Assembly: GCA_018402735.1 (NCBI GenBank)
Contig: JAGYIF010000001.1
Coordinates: forward strand, 434,001-498,000
Source of the DNA: Pelagibacteraceae bacterium
GTDB lineage: Bacteria > Pseudomonadota > Alphaproteobacteria > Pelagibacterales > Pelagibacteraceae
Length of the DNA stretch: 64,000 nucleotides
Reading direction: 5' to 3'
This document shows positions 31,889 to 40,203 of the stretch, one piece after another. Under the pieces are notes generated by a model. That model did no database searches and was not told the origin of the DNA. It saw only the letters and a program-made list of their open reading frames with translations. Within the stretch, counting starts at the first letter, position 1, and each line of letters starts with the position of its first letter. The position numbers and the translations under genes are program-made.

Positions 31889-33700
31889 TTAACTTTTAGA
31901 AGCACGTTTTCGTTCGTGTTCTAATAAAAATTTCTTTCTTAGTCTTAAGTGGCGAGGAGTAACTTCTAATAATTCGTCTTCATTAATATAAGACATTAAT
32001 TCCTCTAAATTCATTACAACTGGAGGAACTAAAGCGACAGCTTCATCACTTCCTGAAGCTCGCATGTTGGTTAATTGCTTTCCCTTCATAACGTTAATAA
32101 CTAGATCGTTTTCTCTGGAGTGTTCTCCAACGATCATGCCCTGATATACATCTGTATTATGCGAAACAAACATTCGGCCTCGATCTTGCAGTTTCCAAAT
32201 TGCAAAGGCTACTGCTTGGCCTGTATCAATTGAAATTAAAGCTCCATTTCTTCTTCCGACAATCTCACCTTTAAATGGACCGTAAGAATGAAAAATTCTA
32301 TTTAATACTCCAGTACCTTTTGTGTCAGTTAAAAATCTGCTTTGATATCCAATCAAACCTCGAGATGGTGCTTTAAAAATAATACGTTTTTTACCAGCCC
32401 CTGTATCTTTCATATCTGTCATTTCAGCTTTTCGCTGATTCATATTGTCGATAACACTGCTTGAATATTCTTCATCTACATCGATCGTGACTTCTTCCAT
32501 TGGTTCTAATTTTTGACCATTTTCAGTTTTATATAAAACTCTTGGTCTAGATACGGTTAATTCAAAACCTTCTCGTCTCATAGTTTCAATTAATACTCCT
32601 ATTTGCAATTCACCACGTCCTCCGATTTCAAAAGAATCTTTGCCTTCATTTTCTTTAAAAGTAATGGCTACGTTACTCTCTGCTTCTTTCATTAATCGTT
32701 CACGAATAACTGTTGATGTAACTTTTTTTCCATCTTTTCCCGCAAATGGAGAATCGTTAACTGTAATAGTAACCGACATTGTCGGTGGATCTATAGGTGT
32801 AGATTTTAAGGGTTCATTAACCGACATGTCGCAAATGGTATCTGCAACAGAAGCATCTGATAAACCAGCAATACAAACAATATCTCCTGCGGTAACTTTG
32901 TCTGCAATAATTCTTTCTGTTCCAGCAAAAGTAAAAAGTTTTGTTAATCTTCCCATATCTACTTGCTCTCCTTTTAAATTAATTGCTTTTACTGTGTCAT
33001 TTATTTTTGCAGATCCATGAATAACTCTTCCAACTAAACATCTTCCTAAATAAGAATCTGAACTTAATAACGTAACTAACATCGCAAAAGGCCTATTTTG
33101 GTCTACCTTTGGTTCTGATACATAACTTAAAATTAAATTTAATAAAGGATGTAAATTTTCTCTTGGCTCTTCTAATTCTTTAACACACCATCCCGCTCTT
33201 CCTGATGCATACAAAATAGGAAAATCTAACTGAGCATCGCTTGCATCAAGTGAAACAAATAAATCAAATACTTCGTCAATAACTTCTTTAGGTCTTGCAT
33301 CTGAACGATCAATTTTATTAATAATAACAATTGGGCGTAAACCTTGCTTTAGTGCTTTTCCTAAAACAAATTTTGTCTGAGGCATAGGACCTTCTGCTGC
33401 ATCCACGAGCAAAATAACTCCATCAGTCATTCCAAGTACACGCTCAACTTCTCCGCCAAAATCAGCGTGGCCTGGTGTATCTATGATATTCATTCGAACA
33501 TCTTTCCATTTCACCGAAGTTGGTTTTGCAAGAATAGTAATTCCTCTTTCTTTTTCTAAATCTCCAGAATCCATTAATCGCTCTGCTACCAATTCATTTT
33601 CTCTAAACATTCCACTTTGCTTCATGATATTATCTAGCAAAGTTGTTTTTCCATGGTCGACATGGGCAATGATTGCGATGTTTCTTAACTTTAATTCCAT
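31889..33700 (-). CDS. typA: ribosome-associated GTPase TypA/BipA
   Basis: 603-residue translational GTPase: G domain with AHVDHGKTTLLD (G1), GITI (G2), DTPGHADF (G3), NKIDRSDA (G4), then EF-G-like domains and the TypA-specific C-terminus (SHNTDVYQGMIVGEHSRENDL, split by function). It binds ribosomes under stress or low temperature and assists 50S assembly. It is transcribed alone; the cold-shock gene lies about 500 bases upstream on the same strand. Confidence 0.96.
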   Translation of the reverse strand: MELKLRNIAIIAHVDHGKTTLLDNIMKQSGMFRENELVAERLMDSGDLEKERGITILAKPTSVKWKDVRMNIIDTPGHADFGGEVERVLGMTDGVILLVDAAEGPMPQTKFVLGKALKQGLRPIVIINKIDRSDARPKEVIDEVFDLFVSLDASDAQLDFPILYASGRAGWCVKELEEPRENLHPLLNLILSYVSEPKVDQNRPFAMLVTLLSSDSYLGRCLVGRVIHGSAKINDTVKAINLKGEQVDMGRLTKLFTFAGTERIIADKVTAGDIVCIAGLSDASVADTICDMSVNEPLKSTPIDPPTMSVTITVNDSPFAGKDGKKVTSTVIRERLMKEAESNVAITFKENEGKDSFEIGGRGELQIGVLIETMRREGFELTVSRPRVLYKTENGQKLEPMEEVTIDVDEEYSSSVIDNMNQRKAEMTDMKDTGAGKKRIIFKAPSRGLIGYQSRFLTDTKGTGVLNRIFHSYGPFKGEIVGRRNGALISIDTGQAVAFAIWKLQDRGRMFVSHNTDVYQGMIVGEHSRENDLVINVMKGKQLTNMRASGSDEAVALVPPVVMNLEELMSYINEDELLEVTPRHLRLRKKFLLEHERKRASKS

Positions 33701-33804
33701 AATGCGCCACTTAATACATGCTGTATTTTTAAAAGCTAGTGAATTTTATGTGGTTTTTTTCAGCAGTGCAGAGCACTACTAAAATAAACAATGACTTACT
33801 TGTA

Positions 33805-33909
33805 TTACTTAGCGGCTGGAGCTTTTTTAGCTTCTTAAGCAGCTTTCATTTTTGCGTAATATTCTTTTTTTTCTTCAGCAGTTAATATTCCTGCAAAAAT
33901 AAGATTGGT
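33805..33909 (-). pseudogene. remnant of a small Ala/Lys-rich protein with an in-frame stop
   Basis: One minus-strand frame reads IFAGILTAEEKKEYYAKMKAA, a TAA stop (33835-33837), then EAKKAPAAK and a final TAA. The sequence on both sides has the same Lys/Ala/Glu character, so a single nonsense change in a short gene is the simplest reading. No start codon with a ribosome site is seen. The rest of 33701-33982 contains the typA upstream region and nothing else identified. Confidence 0.45.
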
Positions 33910-33982
33910 CTATTTCCAATTACAATTTTGCACATAGAAAATTTTAAATGAAATTTAATATTTGATAAGCAGTGAAAAAAGA

Positions 33983-34192
33983 CTAATTATCTGGATTTGT
34001 TAGGTCGTCTAGAGTGATGGTTTTTTTTATATCATGCATCTCGACGCGCTTTTCTATCGATACGCTCGAGATTGCGGTGGTAGTTAAGGGGGCCCGTTTC
34101 AATTTTTTTGAAGCTAAACGATCTTTCCGCTTTTGCTCCTTTTGCATCGCACGTTCTCCGCGCTTTGCCTTGTAATTGTAGTGTATGCCCAA
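33983..34192 (-). CDS. 69-residue basic protein downstream of cspA
   Basis: TTG start six bases after a full AGGAGG ribosome site, the strongest in this part of the window. The first half (MGIHYNYKAKRGERAMQKEQ and onward) is rich in Lys/Arg and predicted helical; the second half is acidic and mixed. The S21 protein of ribosomes has similar basic helices but its signature is absent, so I do not call it rpsU. It lies 31 bases after cspA on the same strand. The DNA here is clearly more G+C-rich than the surroundings (for example GGGGGCCC near 34090). Confidence 0.6.
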   Translation of the reverse strand: MGIHYNYKAKRGERAMQKEQKRKDRLASKKLKRAPLTTTAISSVSIEKRVEMHDIKKTITLDDLTNPDN

Positions 34193-34223
34193 AACGGGCC
34201 TCCTAACTAATTAACGATTGGGA

Positions 34224-34430
34224 TTATTCTTGCTTTAGATTTACTGCAGATGGTCCCTTAGGTCCGTCTTCAACATCAAAATTAATAGTAGATCCTTCAT
34301 CTAAGTAATCTAAGCCAGCCGCTTGGACTGCTGAGATATGTACGAAAACGTCTTTTTTTCCGTCTTCGCGTTCAATGAAACCAAAACCTTTTTTTTCATT
34401 AAACCATTTTACTTTTCCTTTTAGACTCAT
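34224..34430 (-). CDS. cspA: cold-shock family RNA-binding protein
   Basis: 68-residue cold-shock domain with RNP1 KGFGFIE and RNP2 VFVHIS, the RNA-chaperone fold that melts mRNA structure. Complete and typical ([18 protein letters not shown]...). The leader contains a perfect 9-bp hairpin about 30 bases before the start. The TTGACT...TATCTA pair upstream may be its promoter. The AGGAGG-led basic protein gene follows directly and is probably cotranscribed. Confidence 0.95.
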   Translation of the reverse strand: MSLKGKVKWFNEKKGFGFIEREDGKKDVFVHISAVQAAGLDYLDEGSTINFDVEDGPKGPSAVNLKQE

Positions 34431-34460
34431 TTGTTACTTTCTTGTTATTATTAGTAATTA

Positions 34461-34483
34461 TGTATTTGCCAAAAGCAAATACA
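34461..34483 (-). promoter_or_regulatory. hairpin in the cspA leader
   Basis: TGTATTTGC-CAAAA-GCAAATACA, a perfect 9-bp stem with a 5-base loop, 31-53 bases before the cspA ATG. It could stabilise the leader, act as a temperature-responsive element or be an operator. Confidence 0.45.
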
Positions 34484-34575
34484 CTCCGTCTTAGATAGAA
34501 AAAAAACTCCAAAGTCAAACATTGTTAGAATAGGCTAAATAATCGTTGGTATGCTTAGATAGTATTTAGATATAA

Positions 34576-34935
34576 TTATTTAAGATTAGTTAGCTGACCT
34601 TTATTTTTCAAAAACAAAAAGTATGCAACAACTTCATACGTATAATGAAATACCAAGAAAATAATTGGGAGTCCAAATAATTTAGATAGAATTCTGTATC
34701 TTGGTATCTTAGACCAAACAATTAAAAATGCTCTTGCTCCAGAAAATAGTTGTCCATTTTCTATTACGTGCATTCTTCGTAATAATTGTCTATCATTGGA
34801 TTTTGTTTGAATTTTTGCCATTTCATTATCTGTAATATCAATAAAATCAAATTGATCTTTGGCAATTTTTTTATAGTGATCAATTTCAGCTCTACAAATA
34901 TTGCATGAATGATTGTAAAAAATTTTTGTAATCAT
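34576..34935 (-). CDS. DCC family (DUF393) thiol oxidoreductase-like protein
   Basis: 119 residues. The N-terminus ITKIFYNHSCNICRAEIDHY carries a CxxC (C12, C15) in the DUF393/DCC position, with a thioredoxin-like start; here the family Asp-x-Cys-x-x-Cys begins with Ser-Cys. GARAFLIVWSKIPRYR matches the family's conserved middle, and the C-terminus ends in a hydrophobic segment (LFGLPIIFLVFHYTYEVVAYF). Predicted thiol-disulfide activity at the membrane; substrate unknown. Confidence 0.78.
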   Translation of the reverse strand: MITKIFYNHSCNICRAEIDHYKKIAKDQFDFIDITDNEMAKIQTKSNDRQLLRRMHVIENGQLFSGARAFLIVWSKIPRYRILSKLFGLPIIFLVFHYTYEVVAYFLFLKNKGQLTNLK

Positions 34936-34967
34936 AGTATGAGATTATTATAATATTTTGTAAACAA

Positions 34968-35234
34968 ATGAACGAAGAAAATGCAAACAAACTTTGGAAA
35001 ATGGTGCAGGATTCTGTTGATTATTTGCAAGGTCAATTACCTAATCATCGCAATCATCCTAAAAGCAGAAAACTATGCGCTTATGTTGCTCTTTGTGTAA
35101 AATATAAATTAAATAATTATTACAAAGATATTAAAGACGAAAAATTTATTGAAGTGTTGGACTATATTAAGTTCTTCAAAAAAATCCTAGTTAAGCTCCT
35201 CAATTGTATAAAGCCAAACTCCCTTTGTATTTAA
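34968..35234 (+). CDS. unknown 88-residue protein
   Basis: Soluble, basic product with a His/Asn-rich LPNHRNHPKSRKLCAYVALC segment and a C-terminus rich in Lys and Cys. The start ATG lies 32 bases from the divergent DCC protein start. Its last 48 bases overlap the 3' end of the convergent DUF6134-like gene. No family recognised. Sequence-like periodicity and Lys/Ile-rich helices argue for real coding, but a conserved homologue would be needed to be sure. Confidence 0.55.
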   Translation: MNEENANKLWKMVQDSVDYLQGQLPNHRNHPKSRKLCAYVALCVKYKLNNYYKDIKDEKFIEVLDYIKFFKKILVKLLNCIKPNSLCI

Positions 35235-35846
35235 AACTTGCTGGACAATTGCCCAATCTTTTTTTCGGTACCAAACTTGCGTATCTAGATCTTCTCCTTT
35301 GATGTCAAATACTGCAGTCTCGGTATCAACTCCCAGGACTTTGATTGTTTCATTTTTTATAAAGTTCACTTTTTGCTCTCTGACCGCACATGTAATACCT
35401 GCAATTTGCGTGGTTTGTTTTAAAAGTTCATGATTCCAATAAGAGGAAAGTAAAAAATCTTTTTTTACTTCTCCCTTAAATTTTTCTCCATCAACTACAT
35501 AATAATCTCCCTGCTTCTTAATACTGCAGTATTTTACATCGCCGTCTTCAGACGTTTTAGATTCGAAACTAAGCAGGTTCCCTTCTTCTGTATAAATTTC
35601 TGTGCCTTCAGACTCGTATTTGTAAAATGAAATACCTAATTTTTTAATTTCAAAATTAATTAAATTGCGAACAATTAATTTTCCCTTATCTCTTTCAAAT
35701 GAAATAGAGTGAAACCCAACTTTTGAATCGTTTCTAAAAATATCAAATTTAATAAGGTTAAGTTGATTATAGTGCCCGATATGGGCGTGGCTTTGTTTAG
35801 TTACAAAAAAAGCAACAAATAGGCAGCAGAAAATAATTTTTATCAT
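35187..35846 (-). CDS. periplasmic DUF6134-like protein
   Basis: 219 residues with a signal peptide ending at SHA (residues about 1-21). The mature part starts with a strand pattern (LIKFDIFRNDSKVGFHSISF) and contains KLGISFYKYESEGTEIY, the arrangement I associate with DUF6134 (lipoprotein-like beta-barrel fold related to DUF3108). Function unknown; cell-envelope location inferred. Divergent from the CoA-binding protein with a 113-base gap. Confidence 0.65.
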   Translation of the reverse strand: MIKIIFCCLFVAFFVTKQSHAHIGHYNQLNLIKFDIFRNDSKVGFHSISFERDKGKLIVRNLINFEIKKLGISFYKYESEGTEIYTEEGNLLSFESKTSEDGDVKYCSIKKQGDYYVVDGEKFKGEVKKDFLLSSYWNHELLKQTTQIAGITCAVREQKVNFIKNETIKVLGVDTETAVFDIKGEDLDTQVWYRKKDWAIVQQVLNTKGVWLYTIEELN

Positions 35847-35959
35847 TTTTACAGTTTTATTTGCATAGATGTGTTGTGAAAAAAAATCAATAATAAATCA
35901 AAGAGAAATTTGTATACAACATTAAGCGTACCTATTCTATATTCTATCTATATTTTAAT

Positions 35960-36379
35960 ATGAACAAAATAACATCAGAAGATAAATTAATTAAAGAGTG
36001 CTTGCTTAAGTCTCATCACATTGCACTTATTGGCGCAAGTATCAGACAAGAGTTGGCAGCTTATGAAGTAATGAAATATCTTTTAGAAAAAGGTTATAAA
36101 GTTTTTCCAGTAAATCCCAAATACAAGGACGACAGCATTCTAGGTCAAAAAGTGTACGCTGATTTATTAGATATCCCTACAAACATAGATTTAGTTAATG
36201 TATTTCGTCCGGCAGCAGAAGCTGTCGCAATTACTCAAAAAGCTATCCAAGCAAAAACAGCTTACATATGGCTGCAACTAGCTATTGAAAATCAAGACGC
36301 AAAAAAAATTGCAGAAGAAAATGGAATTGTTATGATTATGAATCGATGCACATTAATCGAACATAAAAAAATGTTTTAA
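35960..36379 (+). CDS. CoA-binding domain protein (YccU type)
   Basis: 139-residue Rossmann-fold protein of the CoA-binding (succinyl-CoA-synthetase-alpha N-terminal-like) family: IALIGASIRQELAAYEV near the start, GYKVFPVNPKY, VNVFRPAAEA and NRCTLIEH at the end. Members bind CoA; a physiological role is not settled. It ends 5 bases before tRNA-Arg, on the same strand. Confidence 0.85.
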   Translation: MNKITSEDKLIKECLLKSHHIALIGASIRQELAAYEVMKYLLEKGYKVFPVNPKYKDDSILGQKVYADLLDIPTNIDLVNVFRPAAEAVAITQKAIQAKTAYIWLQLAIENQDAKKIAEENGIVMIMNRCTLIEHKKMF

Positions 36380-36384
36380 CGATT

Positions 36385-36461
36385 GATCCCGTAGTTCAAC
36401 TGGATAGAATATCGGTTTCCTAAACTGAGGGTTGGGGGTTCGATTCCCTCCGGGATCGCCA
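36385..36461 (+). tRNA. tRNA-Arg (anticodon CCU)
   Basis: Complete cloverleaf: acceptor GATCCCG/CGGGATC, D-arm GTTC...GAAT, anticodon stem TCGGT/ACTGA with one G-U pair, loop TTCCTAA giving anticodon CCT, T-arm GGGGG-TTCGATT-CCCTC, discriminator G and encoded CCA (36459-36461). It decodes AGG. The uracil-DNA glycosylase start codon follows five bases later, so the tRNA must be cut out of a joint transcript. Confidence 0.95.
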
Positions 36462-36466
36462 AAATT

Positions 36467-37153
36467 ATGAAAACAAACTTAGACATGCTAAATAAAAAAA
36501 TTATTGCTTGCAAGAAATGTCCAAGACTAGTTGCGTTTAAAAAAAAAATTTCTACAGAAAAAAGAAGGCAATACATAAACGAAACATATTGGGGAAAACC
36601 AATTACAGGATACGGTGATCCTAAAGCAAAAATATTAATAGTTGGTTTGGCTCCTGCCGCACATGGTGGAACTCGCACGGGAAGGGTCTTTACCGGTGAT
36701 GCATCTTCTACTTTTTTATTTCAGTGTTTATATAAAGCAAAATTATGCAATCAACCCACCTCGGTTAATAAAAATGATGGTTTAAAACTATATCATTCGT
36801 ACATCACAACAGTCCTTAAATGCGTCCCTCCTCTGGATAAGCCGCTACCTGAAGAGCTTCAAAACTGTTCTGCTTTTTTTAAAAATGAGATTATTTTATT
36901 AAAGCAATTAACAATGATTGTTGCTTTGGGCAAAATTGCGTTTGATGCTTGTATTAAATTTTATAAACAAAATTATAAATTAAATAACAAAGATTTTATT
37001 TTTTCTCACGGAAAATATTATCCTTTACCAGATGGTAAGACGTTGGTTGGTTGTTATCACCCTAGTCCAAGAAATGTAAATACGGGGAGAATAAATATAA
37101 ATAAAATGACAAATATTTTTATAAAAGTAAAAAGGAAACTAAAAATTAATTAA
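36467..37153 (+). CDS. uracil-DNA glycosylase, family 5 (UDGb) type
   Basis: 228 residues. Cys15 and Cys18 (CKKCP) with two later Cys (KCVPP, NCSAFF) match the [4Fe-4S]-binding UDG families; GLAPAAHGGTRTGRVFTGD and HPSPRNVNTGR are the family-5 (UDGb) signatures, the first lacking the catalytic Asp/Asn as usual for UDGb. It removes uracil and some deaminated purines. It directly follows the tRNA-Arg gene and converges on the lrgB gene with 15 bases of overlap. Confidence 0.9.
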   Translation: MKTNLDMLNKKIIACKKCPRLVAFKKKISTEKRRQYINETYWGKPITGYGDPKAKILIVGLAPAAHGGTRTGRVFTGDASSTFLFQCLYKAKLCNQPTSVNKNDGLKLYHSYITTVLKCVPPLDKPLPEELQNCSAFFKNEIILLKQLTMIVALGKIAFDACIKFYKQNYKLNNKDFIFSHGKYYPLPDGKTLVGCYHPSPRNVNTGRININKMTNIFIKVKRKLKIN

Positions 37154-37867
37154 CTTAAATAATAATGGAATTATTATTGAAGTTGCAACCCCACTTAAAC
37201 CAAGAGCTAAGGCCGCAAATATGCCGGCTGTCTCATTTCTGCTCATAGCACGTGCTGTACCAATACCATGACTTGCAAGGCCAAAAGCAAATCCTCTTGC
37301 TGTCATATCTTTAACTCTCAAAATATCTAAGGCAAAAGTTCCAAATGAGGCTCCTACTATTCCAGTTATAATTGTAATAATTGCCGTTAAAGAAGGAACA
37401 CCTCCAATTAATTCTGAAATACCCATGGCAATGGGAGCCGTAACCGAACGTGGCATCATACTGTAAATAATTTCAATATCTAGTTTCATTAATTTTGCGA
37501 AAGAATAAGTACTAAAAATTGCAAACAACGAACCAGCAATCAATGAGATGAAAATACTAGTAGTTTCTTTTTTAATTAAATGAATTTGCTTATAAATAGG
37601 GATTGCTAAGGCTACTGTTGCCGGGCCCAACATAAAATGAATAAATTTTGCACCATTAAAATATCGCTCGTACGAGATTCCTGTAGCAATTAAAATGCTA
37701 GCAACAAGCAAAATAGAAATAGCAACTGGATTAACTAAGGGATTCAGTTTTGATTTTTTATATAAATAATCACCAACTAAGAAAGCGCCTATCGTTAAGG
37801 TAAGCCAAAATAAAGGTTCAGCCTGCAAATATACCCAAATGGTATATAATTTATTTTTTTCTAACAT
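37139..37867 (-). CDS. lrgB: LrgB family membrane protein
   Basis: 242 residues, about seven membrane helices, with the LrgB signatures PRSVTAPIAMGISE, GASFGTFALDILR and the ATHGIGTARA-like ASHGIGTARAM. With LrgA it forms a holin-like pair; in plants and bacteria homologues export glycolate or pyruvate. It overlaps lrgA by 17 bases, so both are made together. An operon with lrgA is the normal arrangement. Confidence 0.92.
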   Translation of the reverse strand: MLEKNKLYTIWVYLQAEPLFWLTLTIGAFLVGDYLYKKSKLNPLVNPVAISILLVASILIATGISYERYFNGAKFIHFMLGPATVALAIPIYKQIHLIKKETTSIFISLIAGSLFAIFSTYSFAKLMKLDIEIIYSMMPRSVTAPIAMGISELIGGVPSLTAIITIITGIVGASFGTFALDILRVKDMTARGFAFGLASHGIGTARAMSRNETAGIFAALALGLSGVATSIIIPLLFKLINF

Positions 37868-38240
37868 GTTTCTTAAACTGGTTATTAATAGCTTCCATTA
37901 ATAGTGCCGTAAAACCTATAGTTAGGATGGTGCTAAAAAAAATAACTCCAAGCACTTCAATGTAATTATTTTCTAAATAAGAAAGATGCATCACCACTCC
38001 AACTCCTATGGGAACAAATAATAACGATAGATAGCTAATAATAAAATTGGAAGTGGTAGTAATCTCTTCTTTTGTTTTTCTTATAAAAATATTCTTAGTG
38101 CTTTTGGTAAGTATAAGAGAAATCAATAAAAGAATTAATCCAATTACAGGTCCTGGTATTGTTAACTCAAAGTATTTTTGAATAGATTCCCCAATAAGCT
38201 GGAATAAGAAAATAATAAAAACACTCTTAAGCATAGACAA
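37851..38240 (-). CDS. lrgA: LrgA/CidA family holin-like protein
   Basis: 129 residues, four membrane helices, with the family pattern FQLIGESIQKYFELTIPGPVIG near the N-terminus (the conserved PGPVIGL at about residues 28-34) and PIGVGVVMH in the middle. It partners LrgB. The role is debated between murein hydrolase control and pyruvate or glycolate transport. It lies 50 bases downstream of sodB. Confidence 0.9.
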   Translation of the reverse strand: MSMLKSVFIIFLFQLIGESIQKYFELTIPGPVIGLILLLISLILTKSTKNIFIRKTKEEITTTSNFIISYLSLLFVPIGVGVVMHLSYLENNYIEVLGVIFFSTILTIGFTALLMEAINNQFKKHVRKK

Positions 38241-38289
38241 TATTTACTAGCTATTGCTAATTAAAAACAGACTTAAAAAAATAGATAAA

Positions 38290-38883
38290 TTAATCTAATT
38301 GAGAAGCAACAAATTCCCAATTTGCTAACTCATTAACAAATGCTTTCAAATAGTCAGGTCTGCGATTTCTATAATCCACATAGTAAGAATGCTCCCAAAC
38401 ATCACATCCAAAAATAGGTTTCATATTATCTACTAAAGGATTAGAAGCGTTAGCAGTTTTAGTAACTACTAATTTTCCATTTTGAATAGCAAGCCATGCC
38501 CAGCCCGATCCAAATTGTGTTGTTCCAGCTTGAATAAAATCTTCTTTAAATTTATCAGTACTGCCAAAATCTGAAATAATTCTTTTTTCCAACTGAGCTG
38601 GCATTAACCCTCCACCTTTGGGTTTCATGCAGTTCCAAAACAAAATATGATTCCAGTGCTGACCCGCATTATTAAAAATTCCGGCTTTTGACGAGTCTTT
38701 TGCGGTTTTTGTTACAATTTCTTCTAGTGAGGCCTGAGCAAGATCCGTGTCTTTAATTAAATTATTAAGGTTAGTGATGTACGTTTGATGATGCTTACCG
38801 TGATGAAGATCCAGTGTTTCTTCCGACATTGCAGGGGAAAGTGCATTTTTCGAATAATTTAATTTAGGCAATTCAAATGTCAT
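38290..38883 (-). CDS. sodB: superoxide dismutase, Fe type
   Basis: 197 residues; dismutes superoxide. Metal ligands are in LDLHHGKHH, GQHWNHILFW, CDVWEHSYYVDYRN (Asp and His). A Gln in NNAGQHWNH is at the position typical of Fe-SOD, favouring iron over manganese. No signal peptide, so cytoplasmic. The 5' end overlaps the upstream VTT-domain gene by 11 bases, suggesting one transcript. Confidence 0.94.
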   Translation of the reverse strand: MTFELPKLNYSKNALSPAMSEETLDLHHGKHHQTYITNLNNLIKDTDLAQASLEEIVTKTAKDSSKAGIFNNAGQHWNHILFWNCMKPKGGGLMPAQLEKRIISDFGSTDKFKEDFIQAGTTQFGSGWAWLAIQNGKLVVTKTANASNPLVDNMKPIFGCDVWEHSYYVDYRNRRPDYLKAFVNELANWEFVASQLD

Positions 38884-39607
38884 AAGGATCTTTCTTTTCT
38901 TTCTTTACGAATTTTTTTTTTATATAATTGGTCAACAGTACCATAACGCCCAAGCCTAATAAAGGAAAAAATATTTTTGGGGAGTATAATAAACTAAAAT
39001 TTAAATTTGCATTATTTTCAATTGCTCCTGCAAATCCACTAACTATGCTAACAGAAATTATAATGGGTACTGCCTCTCCTAATAAAGTTGCAAAAAAATA
39101 ATTTTTTAGCTTTATATTAAACAAAACTGGCATAACATTTTTAATAGGAAATGGAATTCCTGGTATCACTCTAATAAAAAAGAAATAACTAAATTCATTT
39201 TCATTAAAATGATTTTTTAATGATAAAAATCTAACTGCTAAATACTTAAAGACCAAGTCTTTAAAATAATGATTAGCAAATAAATAAAGTAATGACGCAC
39301 CAATTGAAAAACCAAGAATGGATAAAAAAGATCCCCAAAAAATGCCGAAAGCAAAACCGGCTGCAATCACTAGCGGCGTTCCAAATCCTAATAAAAAAAC
39401 CCACACAATAGAAAGAAAAAAATAAGAAGTTGCCAATAAAACAAAATTGGCATCTCGAAAAGCAAAAATTTTATCTTTATTATTTTTTAAAAAATTAAGG
39501 TCCAAAAAAGAATTGGCTCCATAGTAAAAAAACAAAATAACCACCAAAGTTACAATGGCTAAATAGATAAGGCCAATTCCTATTTTTAGCTTAGAAAAAT
39601 TTTGCAT
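38873..39607 (-). CDS. TVP38/TMEM64 (VTT domain) membrane protein
   Basis: 244 residues, about five to six membrane helices. The VTT domain shows LGFGTPLVIAAGFAFG, GFSIGASLLYLFANHY and FFIRVIPGIPFPIKN, the family's re-entrant signature with Arg and Pro residues. DedA/VTT relatives act as lipid scramblases or undecaprenyl-phosphate carriers. It overlaps sodB by 11 bases. Divergent from rpmH. Confidence 0.88.
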   Translation of the reverse strand: MQNFSKLKIGIGLIYLAIVTLVVILFFYYGANSFLDLNFLKNNKDKIFAFRDANFVLLATSYFFLSIVWVFLLGFGTPLVIAAGFAFGIFWGSFLSILGFSIGASLLYLFANHYFKDLVFKYLAVRFLSLKNHFNENEFSYFFFIRVIPGIPFPIKNVMPVLFNIKLKNYFFATLLGEAVPIIISVSIVSGFAGAIENNANLNFSLLYSPKIFFPLLGLGVMVLLTNYIKKKFVKKEKKDPYDI

Positions 39608-39695
39608 ATGTTGATATTTAGCACTTAATTTATACTGTACATCCTAAATTGAATTACCTATAAATAGCCCAAATTTAATTTAAGCAAATATCGCA

Positions 39696-39830
39696 ATGAA
39701 ACGTACATTTCAACCAAGTGTTAAAGTTAGAGCTAGAAGACACGGATTTCGTTCACGAATGGCGAAAAAAGGTGGGAGAAGAGTAATAGCAAGAAGAAGA
39801 GCAAAGGGTAGAAAAAGAATATCTGCTTAA
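39696..39830 (+). CDS. rpmH: 50S ribosomal protein L34
   Basis: 44 residues, [20 protein letters not shown] and onward, the near-invariant L34 sequence ending KGRKRISA. It heads the rpmH-rnpA-yidD-yidC gene order common to most bacteria. Its ATG is preceded by GCA AAT ATC GCA without a clear ribosome site. Confidence 0.97.
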   Translation: MKRTFQPSVKVRARRHGFRSRMAKKGGRRVIARRRAKGRKRISA

Positions 39831-39834
39831 TTCA

Positions 39835-40200
39835 ATGGCAGCTTCCATTAAATTTGAAAGTCTTTCGGGAAATATTGAGTTCAAACAAATTCTTAAGAGC
39901 AAAAAAGTGATATCTAATTTATTTACTATTTATTACAGAAAAATAGAAAAGGAACTAAATAATAATAAAAAAGTAATTCTTAGCTGTGTCTCTGCAAAAA
40001 AACTTGGTAATGCAGTCAAAAGAAATAAAATTAGAAGAAGATTAAAGATGGCAGCAAGGAAAGCAATTATAGAATTAAATTCATCATTTAATAATAAATA
40101 TAAATATGCAATTTTTGCCAAAGCCAAAGTGTATGACGAAAATTTTCAGACATTAGTGGAAGAGTTAAAAAATAAATTTAAAGAGGGAAGATATAGCTAA
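39835..40200 (+). CDS. rnpA: ribonuclease P protein component
   Basis: 121-residue basic protein that assists RNase P RNA in maturing tRNA 5' ends. The RNR signature appears as AVKRNKIRRRLKMAAR (59-74). It starts 4 bases after rpmH and ends 3 bases before yidD. The RNA component rnpB is not in the window. Confidence 0.95.
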   Translation: MAASIKFESLSGNIEFKQILKSKKVISNLFTIYYRKIEKELNNNKKVILSCVSAKKLGNAVKRNKIRRRLKMAARKAIIELNSSFNNKYKYAIFAKAKVYDENFQTLVEELKNKFKEGRYS

Positions 40201-40203
40201 GTT

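Noticed and set aside
32640-33020. Plus-strand frame of 126 codons inside typA
   Set aside because: Antisense shadow of a conserved GTPase gene.
33983-34192. 30S ribosomal protein S21 call for the 69-residue basic protein
   Set aside because: It has the right size and charge but lacks the S21 signature; left as unknown.
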